From: Unio delphinus
Lineage: Eukaryota; Mollusca; Bivalvia; Unionida; Unionidae
Direction of reading: 5' to 3'
Assembly: GCA_029339505.1 (NCBI GenBank)
Contig: JAQISU010000003.1
Coordinates: 22,037,001 to 22,101,000 of the forward strand
DNA length: 64,000 bases
Made by a program: the position numbers and the translations under genes. The notes beneath the pieces are model-generated. The model was not told the origin of the DNA, ran no database searches, and worked only from the letters and a program-made list of their open reading frames with translations. Of the stretch, positions 22,906 to 31,289 are shown in pieces (the first letter of the stretch is position 1; each line of letters begins with the position of its first letter).

Positions 22906-23103
22906 ATGGATCTATATTGCGTGAAGTGTAAGGCGCGTACTGGCACAGATGACTTGACGACGATTACAACTAAAAATAACCGATCAGCGCTTTCTGGTAA
23001 ATGCGTACAATGTAGTACAAAGAAATTTAGATTTGTTTCTAAACCCAAGGAACTCAAGGAACCTTTAAAAAAAAAAGAGGAGGTGATATCGCAGCCAAAT
23101 TAG
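22906..23103 (+). CDS. Zinc ribbon (DUF5679-like), zero-frame product
   Basis: A 65-residue protein starting MDLYCVKCK. Cys5/Cys8 and Cys33/Cys36 form a four-cysteine zinc ribbon, with TKNNRSALSGKC between, as in DUF5679. The C-terminus is Lys/Glu-rich and ends at a TAG inside the start of the phospholipase region. The A-rich stretch before the stop (23064-23076) allows a -1 frameshift that would join this domain to the PLA2 domain. In element B the zero frame runs further, to 114 residues, and the extra part is not conserved, as expected if the biologically selected downstream frame is the -1 frame. Confidence 0.75.
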   Translation: MDLYCVKCKARTGTDDLTTITTKNNRSALSGKCVQCSTKKFRFVSKPKELKEPLKKKEEVISQPN

Positions 23104-23435
23104 CAAAACTCCCTGGAACCCCATGGGCAAAATACCCCGGAGAAAAACACCTTCCAGGATATAGCTACTGTGGACCGGGAACAAGACTTGATATCAGACT
23201 CAATGATCAAAATCAGCCCCGACCCGGTGAGGAACCAATAAACGCTATTGATAAGGCCTGTCACCTTCATGATGTATCTTATAAAAGCAGTAATCTGCAG
23301 CACAGGCATCTAGCAGATGTGAAATTAATTCATGCGTTAAATGCTATTTCTGATAAATCTTTCAAAGAAAAATTGGCTTCCTTTTTGATAAAATCGGCTA
23401 TGAAAAGTAAATTGATGTTAGGGGCTGGTAATTAA
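23043..23435 (+). CDS. Phospholipase A2-like domain in the -1 frame
   Basis: This frame is open from 23043 to the TAA at 23433-23435. It encodes the parvovirus VP1-type PLA2 domain: KLPGTPWAKYPGEKHLPG, then YCGPGT (calcium-binding loop) and HLHDVSY (His-Asp catalytic pair). In parvoviruses this enzyme breaches the endosomal membrane during entry. No ATG lies in this frame upstream of the PLA2 motifs, so the domain can be made only by -1 frameshifting from the zinc-ribbon frame, by RNA editing or slippage, or by splicing. The same arrangement is kept in element B (57138-57505). The C-terminus (about 40 residues) is helical and basic. Confidence 0.75.
   Translation, partial: TQGTQGTFKKKRGGDIAAKLAKLPGTPWAKYPGEKHLPGYSYCGPGTRLDIRLNDQNQPRPGEEPINAIDKACHLHDVSYKSSNLQHRHLADVKLIHALNAISDKSFKEKLASFLIKSAMKSKLMLGAGN
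23064..23076 (+). promoter_or_regulatory. Candidate -1 ribosomal frameshift site
   Basis: TTT followed by ten A. In the zero frame this gives the canonical heptamers T TTA AAA (23064-23070) and A AAA AAA (for example 23070-23076). A 7-bp inverted repeat CCTGGAA/TTCCAGG lies downstream at 23112-23158, conserved in element B, but it starts about 35 bases after the site, further than the usual 5-9, so its role is doubtful. Confidence 0.6.
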
Positions 23436-23442
23436 TAACAAC

Positions 23443-24396
23443 ATGGAATCTATTTATTATTCCCCAAGAGGATACTGGAGGGGTAAATCAGCAATCCATA
23501 AACTCGCTAGCGCTGCGAAAGTGAAAAAAACCACTGCGGCTCATTGGTTATCCAAACAGGCACTATGGCAAATTTATCTACCACCGCCTAAACAAATCAA
23601 TTTCTCGCATTTTGATGTGACTGGACCCAATGAAGTTCATCAGGCTGATCTATTCTTTCTGCCACATGATCGTGGTTACAAATACGCATTAACCGTAGTT
23701 GATATTGCAAGTCGATACAAAGAAGCAGAACCGTTAAAAACAAAATCAGCCACTGAAGTGGCTTCTGCATTTGAAAGGATTTATCGAAGGAGTCCTCTGC
23801 ACTGGCCAAATCTATTACAAATTGATCCTGGCAAGGAATTTCAGGGTGCAGTGTTATCAATAATGAAAAATCACAATGTCGCTATCAGACGAGGACATAC
23901 TGCACTGCATCGTGATCAGGCCATTGTAGAACGATTTAATAAAACCCTTGCTGAGCGGTTATTTGGATATCAATACGCAAAAGAATTCATCCAAGAAAAA
24001 AGATCCCGTGAATGGGTTAAAAGGTTACCAGCTGTGATTACTGCACTGAATAACGAGATTACTAGAACCATCAACATGAAACCTATCAATGCGATTAAAA
24101 AGAAGTCAATACCTGAAATGGAAATTCAAAAAGATTTTAGCGTTTCCCAACCAATTCTTGGTAGTAATGTCATTGTGAGGTACTTATACGAACCAGGAGA
24201 GCTTGAGGGTGGCACAAAAAGGGCTACTGATCCTATTTGGAGTGTTACTGCACATAAGATATCTAGTATAACACGATCTACGGGTAGACTTCCAATCTAT
24301 AAACTGGATTCAACTGCCCCTCAACGGGGTTTTACTAGACAACAATTACAAGTGATACCTGAGGATACTCAATTACCACCACATGGGCTTAACTAG
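23443..24396 (+). CDS. Polinton-type rve integrase
   Basis: A 317-residue retrovirus-like integrase that would insert the element and create the 5-bp duplications. The N-terminal region contains GYWRGKSAIHKLASAA and a helix ending HWLSKQALWQIYLP, typical of Polinton integrases. The catalytic triad is D69 (VHQADLFF), D128 (LLQIDPGKEF) and E163 (QAIVERFN). The C-terminal third resembles a chromatin-reader or SH3-like region but is not clear. The stop codon overlaps that of the polymerase gene by 8 bp in a convergent arrangement, conserved in B. Intact here; the B copy has a nonsense codon at the equivalent of Trp35. Confidence 0.95.
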   Translation: MESIYYSPRGYWRGKSAIHKLASAAKVKKTTAAHWLSKQALWQIYLPPPKQINFSHFDVTGPNEVHQADLFFLPHDRGYKYALTVVDIASRYKEAEPLKTKSATEVASAFERIYRRSPLHWPNLLQIDPGKEFQGAVLSIMKNHNVAIRRGHTALHRDQAIVERFNKTLAERLFGYQYAKEFIQEKRSREWVKRLPAVITALNNEITRTINMKPINAIKKKSIPEMEIQKDFSVSQPILGSNVIVRYLYEPGELEGGTKRATDPIWSVTAHKISSITRSTGRLPIYKLDSTAPQRGFTRQQLQVIPEDTQLPPHGLN

Positions 24397-27300
24397 CACC
24401 CTTGCGTCTATTGCACTCAAGACAAGTCAACTTCACATTATTTCTGACATGACCGAGGTTGTTATTTTTTCTGTCTACGGTGAATTGGCGAGGATCCTTA
24501 TCCGAATACTGCCAACGCATTATACAATTGCAACTCGCGCAGTGATTATTCTGTTGTTGCTTCAGAGTAATTATTAATTCAGCATCAATATCAAATTCTC
24601 GTTGTTTTTTTTTGTCTTGTTGTTTGTAACCGGAGAGTTTTTTATCAATAATATCATCTATTGTGGTGTCATTATCATTGCTAATGATTTCATCATCGAA
24701 GACAATTCTTCGAAGTTGATTTATTTTTCGTACTCTAGACACTGCGAGATAGACTAAATTCGACCATTCTATGCGATTATCTACTATCCAAACAGTTATA
24801 TCCGATATAGTCAATCCCTGTGAAGAGTGTATTGTTGCTGCATAACCTAGCGTCCATGGGGATTTATTAGCACGCAATGCATCTTCAACGACATTGATAT
24901 CAACCAGCACAATATCATTTAATACAAGAATCTGTCTTTGAAATCCTTCGGATTTTGGTCCTGGAATATCAACTTCGATGTTCTGTTTTCGTGTATCCGA
25001 TGGCCTATAACATAACGGTACTGGAAGTGTTGCAAATTTTTGTTTATGCAATTCAAATAACTTCATCTGAAGTGTATCCCTGACTATTTTTCTACTTGCA
25101 ATGATTAAATCATTTGGTCTCCACGCTTCCCAAAACTCATTCATGGGAGTTTCCGAAATTATTTCACGGGCTATTTCACACTGGATTCTATCCGGTTGTA
25201 ATCTAATTAGTTTCTTAAATTCTTTTAATTCATTATCAAGTGATCTATGATCGGTATCAATTTCTTCATAATAGTCTACAAAACCCTTTAGCCATTCATG
25301 GGGGGATGCACCGACAAATGGTGGAGGTTGGCCGTGATCCCCGCACATTACGACTTTTGTATTCTTCAATAACAACCACTCAAGAAATATTTTTAAGACA
25401 TCTTCGGACACTGTGTCTATTTCATCCCACATGATAATTTCAGGAATAAATTTCTCTCCCATGCGCTCAGGAGTCCATTTATCTCCCTTCCATCTAAAGA
25501 AACTATGATAAGTGCAGGCATTTACCCCTCGTTGTTTCATCTCTCTGGCGAGTCTGTGAGTCGGTGTTAGCACAATCATGTTTGATTTCCCACGATATAA
25601 CTCAATTGCCCGGGTTGTTTTTCCTGACCCGCCACAACCGTTTAAATAAACTGTTTTATATCTACAGATTGGATCAGAAATCGGTGGTGCACTAGAAAAT
25701 TCTGAACACTGATTGCTTTCTAAGTAATTATTTTCAATGGTAACATCTGCTGATGGAATATAATCATGAAGCATTTCCTTCTTAATTCTCCATGACCCCC
25801 AATTCTCGTTGCCAGTAGCCTTAAAATCAGCCATTTTGCTATTTATGTAAAATGAGTCAGTAGCAACTCTAACTGCGGTGGTAGGAAATCTATTGATCAT
25901 TGAAAACAGATTGATAGAAGCATAACCAAGCATAGAAGCTCTCAAATATGTGTACTGCTGATGGTATCCATCAGTGTAAGTAACAATTGTACCCAATTTG
26001 GTTCCATCGGACATAAATGCGTCCTTACGATTGACATATAAGCCCCTATTCGTTAAATCTTTGATTACAAAATCGTATTCAGCATTGTCTATAATCAATC
26101 GTGAAGAATATCTCGTATTATCATCTTTGCCACCTTGGGTAAATTTACCGATTATTCTTCGTCCAAGATCTTTTGCTTCATTGTTTCTGATTTCAAATAA
26201 CTGTCTGGACCAATCCATGATTTGTTGTTCATTAAAATCAGGAAACAGTTTTCGCTCTTCACTAATTATTTTTTCTAGATCAGGTTGTGGTAACCAGACT
26301 GATTTCTGTGCTCGATAGGATATAATTGCTTCACTGACAATTAATGATTTTAACATCTTACAATCAAGCATATACCGTAATAACACTATTGGCATCCAGT
26401 GTTTTTCAGACATGTGTTTACCAATCCAAAGATAACTACACGGATGAAGCCCTTCAGCCATTTCAAATGATACTACACAAGCGAATCCGGTTAAATCGAA
26501 ATGTGGCAGTGGTCCATTAATAGCAACACGGGTCATTTCGTGTGTAGGGTGTCCAAATCGTTTGAAATATTTCTCACACTCTCCATACCCAAGAAAACTT
26601 CCTGGATAACATGCAATCATATCAACTGAAATAACGGTATTAGCGGTGTATTTTGTGTTCCATAATCCTCCATGGCTGTATTCAAGACAGGACAATTTGA
26701 CATCTGATAAGAACTCACTTCGGGTTGGTTTCCACGCGTTTTTCTTCCTAGCAAAATGTGCTACAACTGATGGAAGTGTAAAACAGTTTGCTAATAATTG
26801 ATCGTTGTCTTCCCCCAGAGAACTCTGGGGAGAAAATTCACTAGCTAGTTGTTTCATTTGATTATGTAGCTCTTCAGTACGGTACAATTCTCCGTTGGGC
26901 CTTACAAACTGATCAAATCTACATTCTTCGTCTGAAGTACTATGAAATAGCCACACTGACACAGAATCGTTTTTACTCAAATGGTAAATAGCATCAAATA
27001 ATTTCTGCTCTGAAAAAAACTCTTCGGTTCCAAACAGATATTTTACGGTTCTATCCCGTGGGAATATTGTTACTGCAGATGACCACGCGTGTGCGTTATG
27101 ATCAATAATTTCAATGGGAACTCCCTGTGATTTATATTTCGATTCGTATAATACTTCTCCGGTGATTGTCCTTACCGATATTGGAAATCTCAATGATGTT
27201 TCTAATTTGGCTATATCTTGAATTGTTGCCCCATGCTGTTTCACTGTCAGTTCCCATTCGGTTATTTTTTTTCGTCTTAGATCAGTTAGTTTATTTCCCC

Positions 27301-27853
27301 GGGACGCATTTGTGAAGTGTTCTATTATTCGTGTTGCTACACAATTGAGCCCTGTCGAATATTTCATGGGTGCTAGTTTTGAAATATCAGGTTTTTCATT
27401 GAGTGGATATATCCCGTAAACAACTACTGTGACAGGATAAGATCTTTCGTAGTAGGGTTTATCAAGTCCAGTCAAAATTCCTGGTTTTGAATCCTGAGTC
27501 ACAGTGACAGTTTTTTTGTCCTTAAGAATAGGCTCGTATTTGTCCCTAATGATCCATTTTCCATTATCACGGATAAGGAATTTTATTCGAAAAAAATTTC
27601 TTTCTTCCCCAAGACGTGAGATTATCACTGCTGCTTTTTCATCATTCATGGTAGCGTCAACAACACCATCAATTCGAAATGTTGACCAACAATGAGCTGC
27701 CCCATCACGCTTGAATTCATTAAAACAGTCTCTGATTTTACTAATCAAGGTTCTATCAAGAATTTTATTCTTTGGTGTATCAGAAACTCTATCAAGATTG
27801 AATTGAACACTTTTCCAGGGCTTAATTTTCGATAATCTCTCGAACTCCTCCAT
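24389..27853 (-). CDS. PolB / SF1 helicase / HNH fusion replication protein
   Basis: 1154 residues, probably the replicase. Residues 1-400: family-specific N-terminal region with no exonuclease motif I can identify. Residues about 407-417: motif A-like SVDMIACYPGS; about 560-570: RRIIGKFTQGG, in the place of PolB motif B; about 660-668: RVATDSFYI, motif C with Ala for the first Asp of DTDS but the metal-binding Asp kept. Residues about 738-1085: SF1 helicase with GGSGKTT, WDEID, GDHGQPPP and TIHSSQGLT. Residues 1104-1150: HNH-type domain with CASCNC and CLEC pairs and FTVDRKNN. Proteins with this PolB-helicase architecture occur, from memory, in other eukaryotic genomes, but the combination is unlike classical Polinton pPolB. 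Confidence 0.88.
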   Translation of the reverse strand: MEEFERLSKIKPWKSVQFNLDRVSDTPKNKILDRTLISKIRDCFNEFKRDGAAHCWSTFRIDGVVDATMNDEKAAVIISRLGEERNFFRIKFLIRDNGKWIIRDKYEPILKDKKTVTVTQDSKPGILTGLDKPYYERSYPVTVVVYGIYPLNEKPDISKLAPMKYSTGLNCVATRIIEHFTNASRGNKLTDLRRKKITEWELTVKQHGATIQDIAKLETSLRFPISVRTITGEVLYESKYKSQGVPIEIIDHNAHAWSSAVTIFPRDRTVKYLFGTEEFFSEQKLFDAIYHLSKNDSVSVWLFHSTSDEECRFDQFVRPNGELYRTEELHNQMKQLASEFSPQSSLGEDNDQLLANCFTLPSVVAHFARKKNAWKPTRSEFLSDVKLSCLEYSHGGLWNTKYTANTVISVDMIACYPGSFLGYGECEKYFKRFGHPTHEMTRVAINGPLPHFDLTGFACVVSFEMAEGLHPCSYLWIGKHMSEKHWMPIVLLRYMLDCKMLKSLIVSEAIISYRAQKSVWLPQPDLEKIISEERKLFPDFNEQQIMDWSRQLFEIRNNEAKDLGRRIIGKFTQGGKDDNTRYSSRLIIDNAEYDFVIKDLTNRGLYVNRKDAFMSDGTKLGTIVTYTDGYHQQYTYLRASMLGYASINLFSMINRFPTTAVRVATDSFYINSKMADFKATGNENWGSWRIKKEMLHDYIPSADVTIENNYLESNQCSEFSSAPPISDPICRYKTVYLNGCGGSGKTTRAIELYRGKSNMIVLTPTHRLAREMKQRGVNACTYHSFFRWKGDKWTPERMGEKFIPEIIMWDEIDTVSEDVLKIFLEWLLLKNTKVVMCGDHGQPPPFVGASPHEWLKGFVDYYEEIDTDHRSLDNELKEFKKLIRLQPDRIQCEIAREIISETPMNEFWEAWRPNDLIIASRKIVRDTLQMKLFELHKQKFATLPVPLCYRPSDTRKQNIEVDIPGPKSEGFQRQILVLNDIVLVDINVVEDALRANKSPWTLGYAATIHSSQGLTISDITVWIVDNRIEWSNLVYLAVSRVRKINQLRRIVFDDEIISNDNDTTIDDIIDKKLSGYKQQDKKKQREFDIDAELIITLKQQQNNHCASCNCIMRWQYSDKDPRQFTVDRKNNNLGHVRNNVKLTCLECNRRKGAS

Positions 27854-27877
27854 ACTATAATTAAAACAAGCATTTAA

Positions 27878-28219
27878 ATGAAAGATTTAAGTATAATGAA
27901 TCATTGCAAATGGCTTATGATTGGATCAGTGACACCGTGTAACAAATCATGCAGAAATGAATTCTGTTGGTATCATATGCAAAGCTTTCGTCGGGGAAGC
28001 CGAGGTCCGTTACCCTGTATTCAATGTGGGGTTGGGGTCAGGGGGGGGTCGCAATTATGCATTATGTGCGGCGGAAAACGATACAGGGAACTAAAACGCT
28101 ATTATGATAAAAAAATAAAAAATACTGCCATTGACCCCAACGATGACAAAATAATAAAGACTGCTCAAGATTATATACAGAGACTTATAATTAAACCAAA
28201 CAATGAATTAGAAAAATAG
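27878..28219 (+). CDS. Cys-rich zinc-binding protein, unknown role
   Basis: 113 residues with four CxxC-type pairs: CNKSC, EFCWYH, CIQCG and CIMCGG, suggesting two zinc knuckles, plus a basic C-terminal half (RYRELKRYYDKK). It starts 24 bp from the start of the polymerase gene on the opposite strand, so the two probably share a bidirectional promoter (ACTATAATTAAAAC between them). The B copy (51681-52061) is 126 residues. Similar small Cys-rich proteins accompany related elements. DNA binding or transcription control is a guess. Confidence 0.75.
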   Translation: MKDLSIMNHCKWLMIGSVTPCNKSCRNEFCWYHMQSFRRGSRGPLPCIQCGVGVRGGSQLCIMCGGKRYRELKRYYDKKIKNTAIDPNDDKIIKTAQDYIQRLIIKPNNELEK

Positions 28220-28233
28220 TGTTATTATACAAA

Positions 28234-28378
28234 TGAACCAAGAATTCAGACCTCACCCCTCCGTGCTTGTTAATTATGAAGCATTCCGTAATAGTATTAT
28301 CAGAAAATTCTATTTTCGTATGTCAAAATACAGTACACGCGTACCGTCTATAACACCAAGGGAGACTACTCTTAAATG
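28234..28378 (+). pseudogene. Remnant of HNH homing-type nuclease
   Basis: The first residues (MNQEFRPHPSVLVNYEA) match the start of the element B gene at 51172-51666 (MNQEFRHHPLITNYEA), after which similarity is lost and the frame soon stops. The rest, including the HNH motif, is gone; about 2.2 kb without counterpart in B follows. Confidence 0.7.
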
Positions 28379-29270
28379 ATAATAACCAAGGGAGTTATCA
28401 TTGTGATTTAGCGGCTTGGTATTTCTTTTTAGGAAAAGATATATTTTCTTTTTTTTTAGTGTTTAAGTCAAATATTCTGTCTCACGTGCGATTAATGCGT
28501 ATTTCATAACATAGGATGTGATCCGGAGATACAGGCGTTACAGGATAACACACGTGTATACTTTCTCCCTTAGATTGTGTTAACTTGTTTAATGGGTATT
28601 GTGATTCAGCGCTGGGCATTGTTTTGTAAGAAAAGACATGTTTTTAAACAATTATATTCTTTGTTCTAGTGTTTAAGTCAAATATGCTGTCTCATTTAAA
28701 TACTATGAAACACCATTAATAAGTAATTCAAGAAAATAAAATAGCATACTTGCGGATTGATGTATTAATTCCCTTTATATACTCTCTCACTTAAATGGTG
28801 TCGAGATGATAAGGGAGGGAATAACAACCCCTCCCACCTACTCTTATATGTTTCTACTATTATGTGTAAATATAAGTGTTTTTAAATGTCTGTATGTAGA
28901 CTATCATTTGTATAATTTAATATGTAAATATTGAATAAAGATTTTAAAAAAAAGAGGATGCCGACATGGCACCTATAAAAGATGTACAAATGCTACATCT
29001 ATAAAAATTACATTACAGTATGGCGTGGGTTATTTGCCCCTAAATTGTGATTCAGCGGCTTGGGATATAATTAATTAGAAAAGAAATCAAATATAAAATG
29101 TTTTCAAACGATTATATTCTTTTTTTTTAGTGCTTTATGCAAATATTCTGTCTCATTTAAATACTGTGAAGCACCATTAACAAGTAATTCAAGAAAATAA
29201 AATAACACACTCTGTGGATTGACGCTGCTGTATTAGTCACCTTATATACTAAATGAAAGGTTTAAAGCTG

Positions 29271-29418
29271 GGGCTTTCAAAGGCCAATCCGACCAGTCAA
29301 AAAATAACCCACGCCATTGACACGTGTGCGTGGTTGACTTTTACTCAATCATGCAACCGGGTTTAATTTCATGGGTTGCTTTGATTGGTCGAATTGGCCT
29401 TTGAAAATCAGCCCCGTC
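29271..29418. repeat. Foldback, about 148 bp
   Basis: GGGGCTTTCAAAGGCCAATC near 29276 pairs with GGCCTTTGAAAATCAGCCCC ending near 29416, and the pairing extends inward through GACCAGTCAAA / TTTGATTGGTC. It may be a small foldback element or a structured RNA. Confidence 0.75.
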
Positions 29419-29510
29419 GTTTCATGTTTGTGATGTCTGTGCCGTCCCATCATCATTACATCATCATTGAATTATAATCCATATTACATCATCATTGAAT
29501 TATAATCCAT

Positions 29511-29650
29511 CCTTAATTAAGTTAATTAAGTATATGTATACCTACAATCTGAATGGAGATATATACGGTATTTGTGCTGTCCTTAATTAAGTTAATTAAG
29601 TATATGTATACCTACAATCTGAATGGAGATATATACGGTATTTGTGCTGT
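29511..29650. repeat. Perfect 70-bp tandem duplication
   Basis: CCTTAATTAAGTTAATTAAG through GGTATTTGTGCTGT occurs twice with no difference; a third partial start follows at 29651. Confidence 0.97.
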
Positions 29651-29670
29651 CCTTAATTAAGTATATGTTG

Positions 29671-29678
29671 TGACGTCA
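29671..29678. promoter_or_regulatory. CRE-like palindrome TGACGTCA
   Basis: A perfect CRE/ATF consensus 30 bp before the AAGATGGCG that starts the small open frame at 29708. AAGATGGCG also fits a YY1-type start-site motif. A short promoter is possible but not shown. Confidence 0.4.
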
Positions 29679-29707
29679 CCCCAAGCATATCTTCTGGGCG
29701 GTCTAAG

Positions 29708-29935
29708 ATGGCGTTTGCCATGTTAGGCCTCCCTTCCGGAGATGTATGTTTCGGGTTTCCCTTGGGCTTACTTGGATGTGAAGGCAACCAAGGAGTTCCA
29801 AAGATGTGTTGTCGTATATATGTAACCTCTAGGTCATTTCACGTAAACATACCCTCTTGTGATTATAACCCGTTATTTGACGAGTTAGATTCACTCTTAG
29901 GGGAATATGTTTCCGGTGAATGTAAATATAAATGA
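29708..29935 (+). CDS. Small unknown open frame
   Basis: 75 residues (MAFAMLGLPSGDVCFGF..., ending LLGEYVSGECKYK). No recognised motif, no counterpart in element B. The start context AAGATGG is strong and a CRE lies just upstream. Could be a captured host exon or cargo gene, or chance. Confidence 0.35.
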   Translation: MAFAMLGLPSGDVCFGFPLGLLGCEGNQGVPKMCCRIYVTSRSFHVNIPSCDYNPLFDELDSLLGEYVSGECKYK

Positions 29936-29954
29936 CCTAAAATAAATACCATCC

Positions 29955-30176
29955 ATGGATGTAATTAGCTCTCCATCACATTTGGGTTACCCCGTATGGT
30001 GTTCAAAACTGAATTACCGGCCAAAACGTGGATGCACATTGGGTAACCCCAGAATGAATTATAGGCTAATAGAAACGGTCATAGGGTCATATCTAAAAGA
30101 GCAAAAACATTCTGATATAAAACAGAAACAGAAAAATGCTCTAACAAAGGACCCTATGAAAGACACAAAGGCCTAA
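29955..30176 (+). CDS. Small unknown open frame
   Basis: 73 residues, Lys-rich C-terminus (KEQKHSDIKQKQKNALTKD). No recognised motif and no counterpart in B. It follows the previous frame by 19 bp. Low support. Confidence 0.25.
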   Translation: MDVISSPSHLGYPVWCSKLNYRPKRGCTLGNPRMNYRLIETVIGSYLKEQKHSDIKQKQKNALTKDPMKDTKA

Positions 30177-30269
30177 TAAGGGACTCAATGAATGCAAATA
30201 GAACCACAACGGCCTATATCAAGGGGGCCAAATGACTGATCGCTCATCATGGTTGATATTTATTTTTGT

Positions 30270-30520
30270 CTGCATTTATATTTATATATACAGACTGAAT
30301 TTTTAAAAAAGATAGTTATGTATACAGACTGAATTTTTAAAAAATATATTTATATATACAGAATTAATTTTAAAAAATATATTTATATATACAGAATTAA
30401 TTTTAAAAAATATATTTATATATACAGACTGAATTTTTAAAAAATATATTTATATATACAGAATTAATTTTTAAAAAAGATAGTTATATATACAGACTGA
30501 ATTTTTAAAATATTAACGGC
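30270..30520. repeat. AT-rich tandem array
   Basis: About eight copies of a 28-34-bp unit TATATATACAGACTGAATTT followed by TTAAAAAATA, with alternating CAGACTGAATTT and CAGAATTAATTT versions. Confidence 0.9.
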
Positions 30521-30564
30521 TCATTTATTTTTGAAAAATGAATTAGAAATATGTATTATCATAT

Positions 30565-30921
30565 ATGAATTCTGAAATTATGAATAGCATCATAGTTGAA
30601 ATTGCAAAATTGAAAAATCAGAATATTAGATTGTCAGATGGGTTAAATCCTGATCAAATCAAGTCGGATTTTCAGGATATAGAATACGGAGTTAGCACTA
30701 ACAAGTATATGTTGCCAAAGAAATATGCACTCATCAAAAAAATTCAAAATTCTATTCGAGACTCTCTTGCATTTTCCAGTGAAGTGGATGTGTTTGTTCC
30801 GTTATATACTATCGTGGAAGGAATACGAAAAGAATTGGGTAACGAATATGAATTGAAAAAGGAAGTTAATTCTAAAATTAGAAACTTACGAGCGTTAATT
30901 CAAGAAAATGAACTATTTTGA
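30565..30921 (+). CDS. Conserved unknown protein, 118 residues
   Basis: Not recognised. Mostly helical and charged, with LSDGLNPDQIKSDFQDIEYG and SNRKYMLPKKYALIKKIQ-like segments; no cysteine cluster, no membrane segment. Strongly conserved with element B (50771-51127), which supports it as a real gene. It opens the rightward block of structural genes and is followed by an intergenic region with three hairpins and a conserved palindrome. Confidence 0.75.
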   Translation: MNSEIMNSIIVEIAKLKNQNIRLSDGLNPDQIKSDFQDIEYGVSTNKYMLPKKYALIKKIQNSIRDSLAFSSEVDVFVPLYTIVEGIRKELGNEYELKKEVNSKIRNLRALIQENELF

Positions 30922-31289
30922 TTGACCGGCCCCTCAAAAGATTTTGTCAGACAGTAAAATCTCCTTGAGATTTTCATTTTTTTTTTTGTCATTTTTGATT
31001 GAATCAGTGAAAATATTTCACACTGCGAAAATAAAATAGAATCCTAACAGCTTTGAAAGTTCTTTTAAGAACTTTTCCCTATGGAAAATCCAATGCAAAA
31101 TCGACTACTTGACTGTAAAATCTCTTTGAGATTTTCAACTGAAAACCACCAAAATGGCACCAAAACAGGCAAAATCAATGGATAAAAAATAAAAATATTT
31201 CACAGCAATAAAAAATTGGACCGTTAAGGATGGAATCATCGATGGGAAAAATTGTTTTACAATTGAAAAATGGTTTCTGATTTCAAATA
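30922..31289. promoter_or_regulatory. Intergenic control region with hairpins
   Basis: Three perfect short hairpins: AAAATCTC/GAGATTTT at 30956-30974 and again at 31117-31135, and AAAGTTCTT/AAGAACTTT at 31056-31075. A 21-bp palindrome at 31005-31025 (CAGTG...CACTG flanking AAAATATTT) is identical in element B at 50634-50654. The region probably ends one transcript and starts the late one. Confidence 0.55.

Larger units (their letters stand above)
28379..30540. other. Element A-specific accessory region
   Basis: No counterpart in element B, where the nuclease and the next gene are adjacent. It holds three diverged copies of a roughly 200-bp block starting TTGTGATT(C/T)AGCG at about 28400, 28598 and 29043 (with GTGTTTAAGTCAAATATTCT and AAGTAATTCAAGAAAATAAA), a foldback at 29271-29418, a 70-bp duplication at 29511-29650, two small open frames and an AT-rich array. 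It replaced most of the HNH gene. I see no known transposase or inverted ends at its borders. Confidence 0.7.

Noticed and set aside
23112..23158. Stem-loop stimulating the frameshift
   Set aside because: Conserved in both elements but starts about 35 nt after the slippery site, too far for a usual stimulator; mentioned only as a possibility.
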